64,000 nt of DNA from Arthrobacter sp. ov118 (GTDB taxonomy: Bacteria; Actinomycetota; Actinomycetes; Actinomycetales; Micrococcaceae): the NCBI RefSeq assembly GCF_900116495.1, contig NZ_FPAY01000010.1:62001-126000 (forward strand), read 5' to 3'. Shown here piece by piece: positions 63,091-64,000 of this stretch (position 1 is its first letter; each line of letters begins with the position of its first letter). The translations under genes and the position numbers were made by a program. The notes under the pieces are model-generated. The model worked only from the letters and a program-made list of their open reading frames with translations, was not told the DNA's origin and did not search any database.

Positions 63091-64000
63091 TCAGGCCTTT
63101 CCGGACTCCAGGACCTCCAGCGCATACTGCAGGTCCTGTGGATACTCGCTGGTCACGGTGACCCGCTCCCCCGTCCGCGGGTGGTCAAAGGACAGCTCGC
63201 GGGCGTGCAGCCACTGCCGGGTCAGTCCAAGGGTGGCGGCCAGCCGCGGGTCCGCGCCGTAGGTCAGGTCGCCGGCGCAGGGGTGGCGGAGGGCGGAAAA
63301 GTGCACGCGGATCTGGTGGGTGCGTCCCGTTTCCAGGTGCACCTCCACCAGTGAGGCCTTCCCAAAGGCCTCCAGGACCTCGTAGTGGGTGACGGAGTCG
63401 CGACCGTCCTCGATCACGGCGAACCGCCAGTCGTGGCCCGGGTGCCGGCCGATGGGCGCGTCGATGGTGCCCGCCAGCGGATCCGGCAAGCCCTGGACGA
63501 CGGCGTGGTAGACCTTGTCCACGGTGCGGTCCTTGAAGGCCCGCTTGAGTACGGTGTACGCGTTCTCGGTCTTGGCGACCACCATGACGCCGGAGGTCCC
63601 GACGTCGAGCCGGTGGACGATTCCGGCGCGTTCGGGTGCCCCCGACGTCGAAATCCGGTAACCGAGTCCGGCCAGGCCTCCGACCACCGTGGGCCCCACC
63701 CAGCCTGGTGAGGGGTGGGCCGCGACGCCGACCGGTTTGTCGATGACTACGAACTCGTCATCGTCCAGCAGGATGTTAAGGCCGTCCACTACTTCCTCCA
63801 CGATTTCCAGGGGGTCCCGCCGGTCCGGCACCACGACGTCCAGCACGGTGCCGGCCGCCAGCTTGAGCGATTTACCGACCCTCTTGGCGTTGCTGCTGAC
63901 GTTGCCCTCGGCGATCAGGGCTGCCGCCTGGGATCGGGAGATGTCCATAAGTCGGGACAGGCCGGCGTCCACGCGGGCGCCGGCAAGCTCCTCGGGGACG
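63091..64000 (-). CDS. rluD: 23S rRNA pseudouridine synthase, 5' end outside window
   Basis: The reading frame is open to the right edge of the window (reading VPEELAGARVDAGLSRLMD), so the first few residues are missing and no start is seen here. An S4 RNA-binding domain (SRSQAAALIAEGNVSSNAKR) is followed by the pseudouridine synthase domain with the catalytic Asp in IVHRLDVGTSGVMVVA and RTHQIRVHFSALRHP. Length and motifs fit RluD, which modifies helix 69 of 23S rRNA. In actinobacteria it is commonly preceded by lspA, outside this window. Confidence 0.93.
   Translation of the reverse strand, partial: VPEELAGARVDAGLSRLMDISRSQAAALIAEGNVSSNAKRVGKSLKLAAGTVLDVVVPDRRDPLEIVEEVVDGLNILLDDDEFVVIDKPVGVAAHPSPGWVGPTVVGGLAGLGYRISTSGAPERAGIVHRLDVGTSGVMVVAKTENAYTVLKRAFKDRTVDKVYHAVVQGLPDPLAGTIDAPIGRHPGHDWRFAVIEDGRDSVTHYEVLEAFGKASLVEVHLETGRTHQIRVHFSALRHPCAGDLTYGADPRLAATLGLTRQWLHARELSFDHPRTGERVTVTSEYPQDLQYALEVLESGKA

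Overview
The window is a piece of a high-GC actinobacterial chromosome. Protein content and gene order fit an Arthrobacter/Pseudarthrobacter-like member of the Micrococcaceae. This rests on recognising the protein families (DUF4192, DUF4191, DUF7455, PAC2, polyphosphate glucokinase, DUF222-HNH) and not on a database search. It is almost entirely ordinary core chromosome: about 49 protein genes, and no tRNA, rRNA, CRISPR array, insertion sequence or prophage that I could see.

Layout. 1-5116: the 3' end of a topoisomerase IV A subunit, a VOC protein, a DUF222-HNH nuclease, a DinB protein and a tandem-GNAT acetyltransferase. 5138-13335: cytochrome bd locus cydA-cydB-cydDC (CydD and CydC fused), divergent from a BlaI-type repressor and an M56 membrane protease, with three matching dyad operators between them. 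13441-17182: secreted M28 peptidase and topoisomerase IV B subunit. 17435-23614: DUF7455, principal sigma factor, a repeat-ridden DUF4192 protein, an MFS transporter and a PAC2 protein. 24024-40193: leucyl aminopeptidase, lipoamide dehydrogenase, E2 acyltransferase, a small membrane protein, OsmC, a tricorn protease, a TIGR01777 SDR, a Ser/Thr kinase, lipB, lipA, DUF4191 and RDD. 40495-48960: glnA1, a small HTH regulator, GNAT, VOC, glnE, glnA2 and panB. The order pepA-E2-SDR-lipB-lipA-DUF4191-RDD-glnA1-glnE-glnA2-panB resembles M. tuberculosis Rv2213-Rv2225. 49163-56664: SHOCT membrane protein, MBL hydrolase, LigD-type polymerase domain, phosphodiesterase, a 54-residue SPOR-like protein, map, ppgK and nrdR. 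56813-64000: hisD, a membrane protein, a flavin reductase, dnaE and the main part of rluD.

How it works together. Two biochemical themes stand out. One is lipoate: E2 carries two lipoyl domains, lpd supplies E3, and lipB/lipA make and attach the cofactor. The other is nitrogen: glnA1 has a four-half-site GlnR-type box and the adenylylatable tyrosine, glnE is its adenylyltransferase, and glnA2 lacks that tyrosine.

The most interesting signals are regulatory. (i) A TTCTAC-N5-GTAGAA dyad occurs three times between cydA and blaI and once, slightly degenerate, on the promoter of an unlinked membrane-protein gene at 29321. (ii) Two NrdR boxes lie 32 bp apart before nrdR. (iii) A 66-residue HTH gene has twin palindromes covering its own -35 and -10. 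(iv) About sixteen genes without a Shine-Dalgarno have a -10-like hexamer exactly 6 (twice 7) bases before the start codon, which predicts leaderless mRNAs. No wholly new multi-gene system is evident; the BlaI-cytochrome bd circuit is the best candidate for something under-described.
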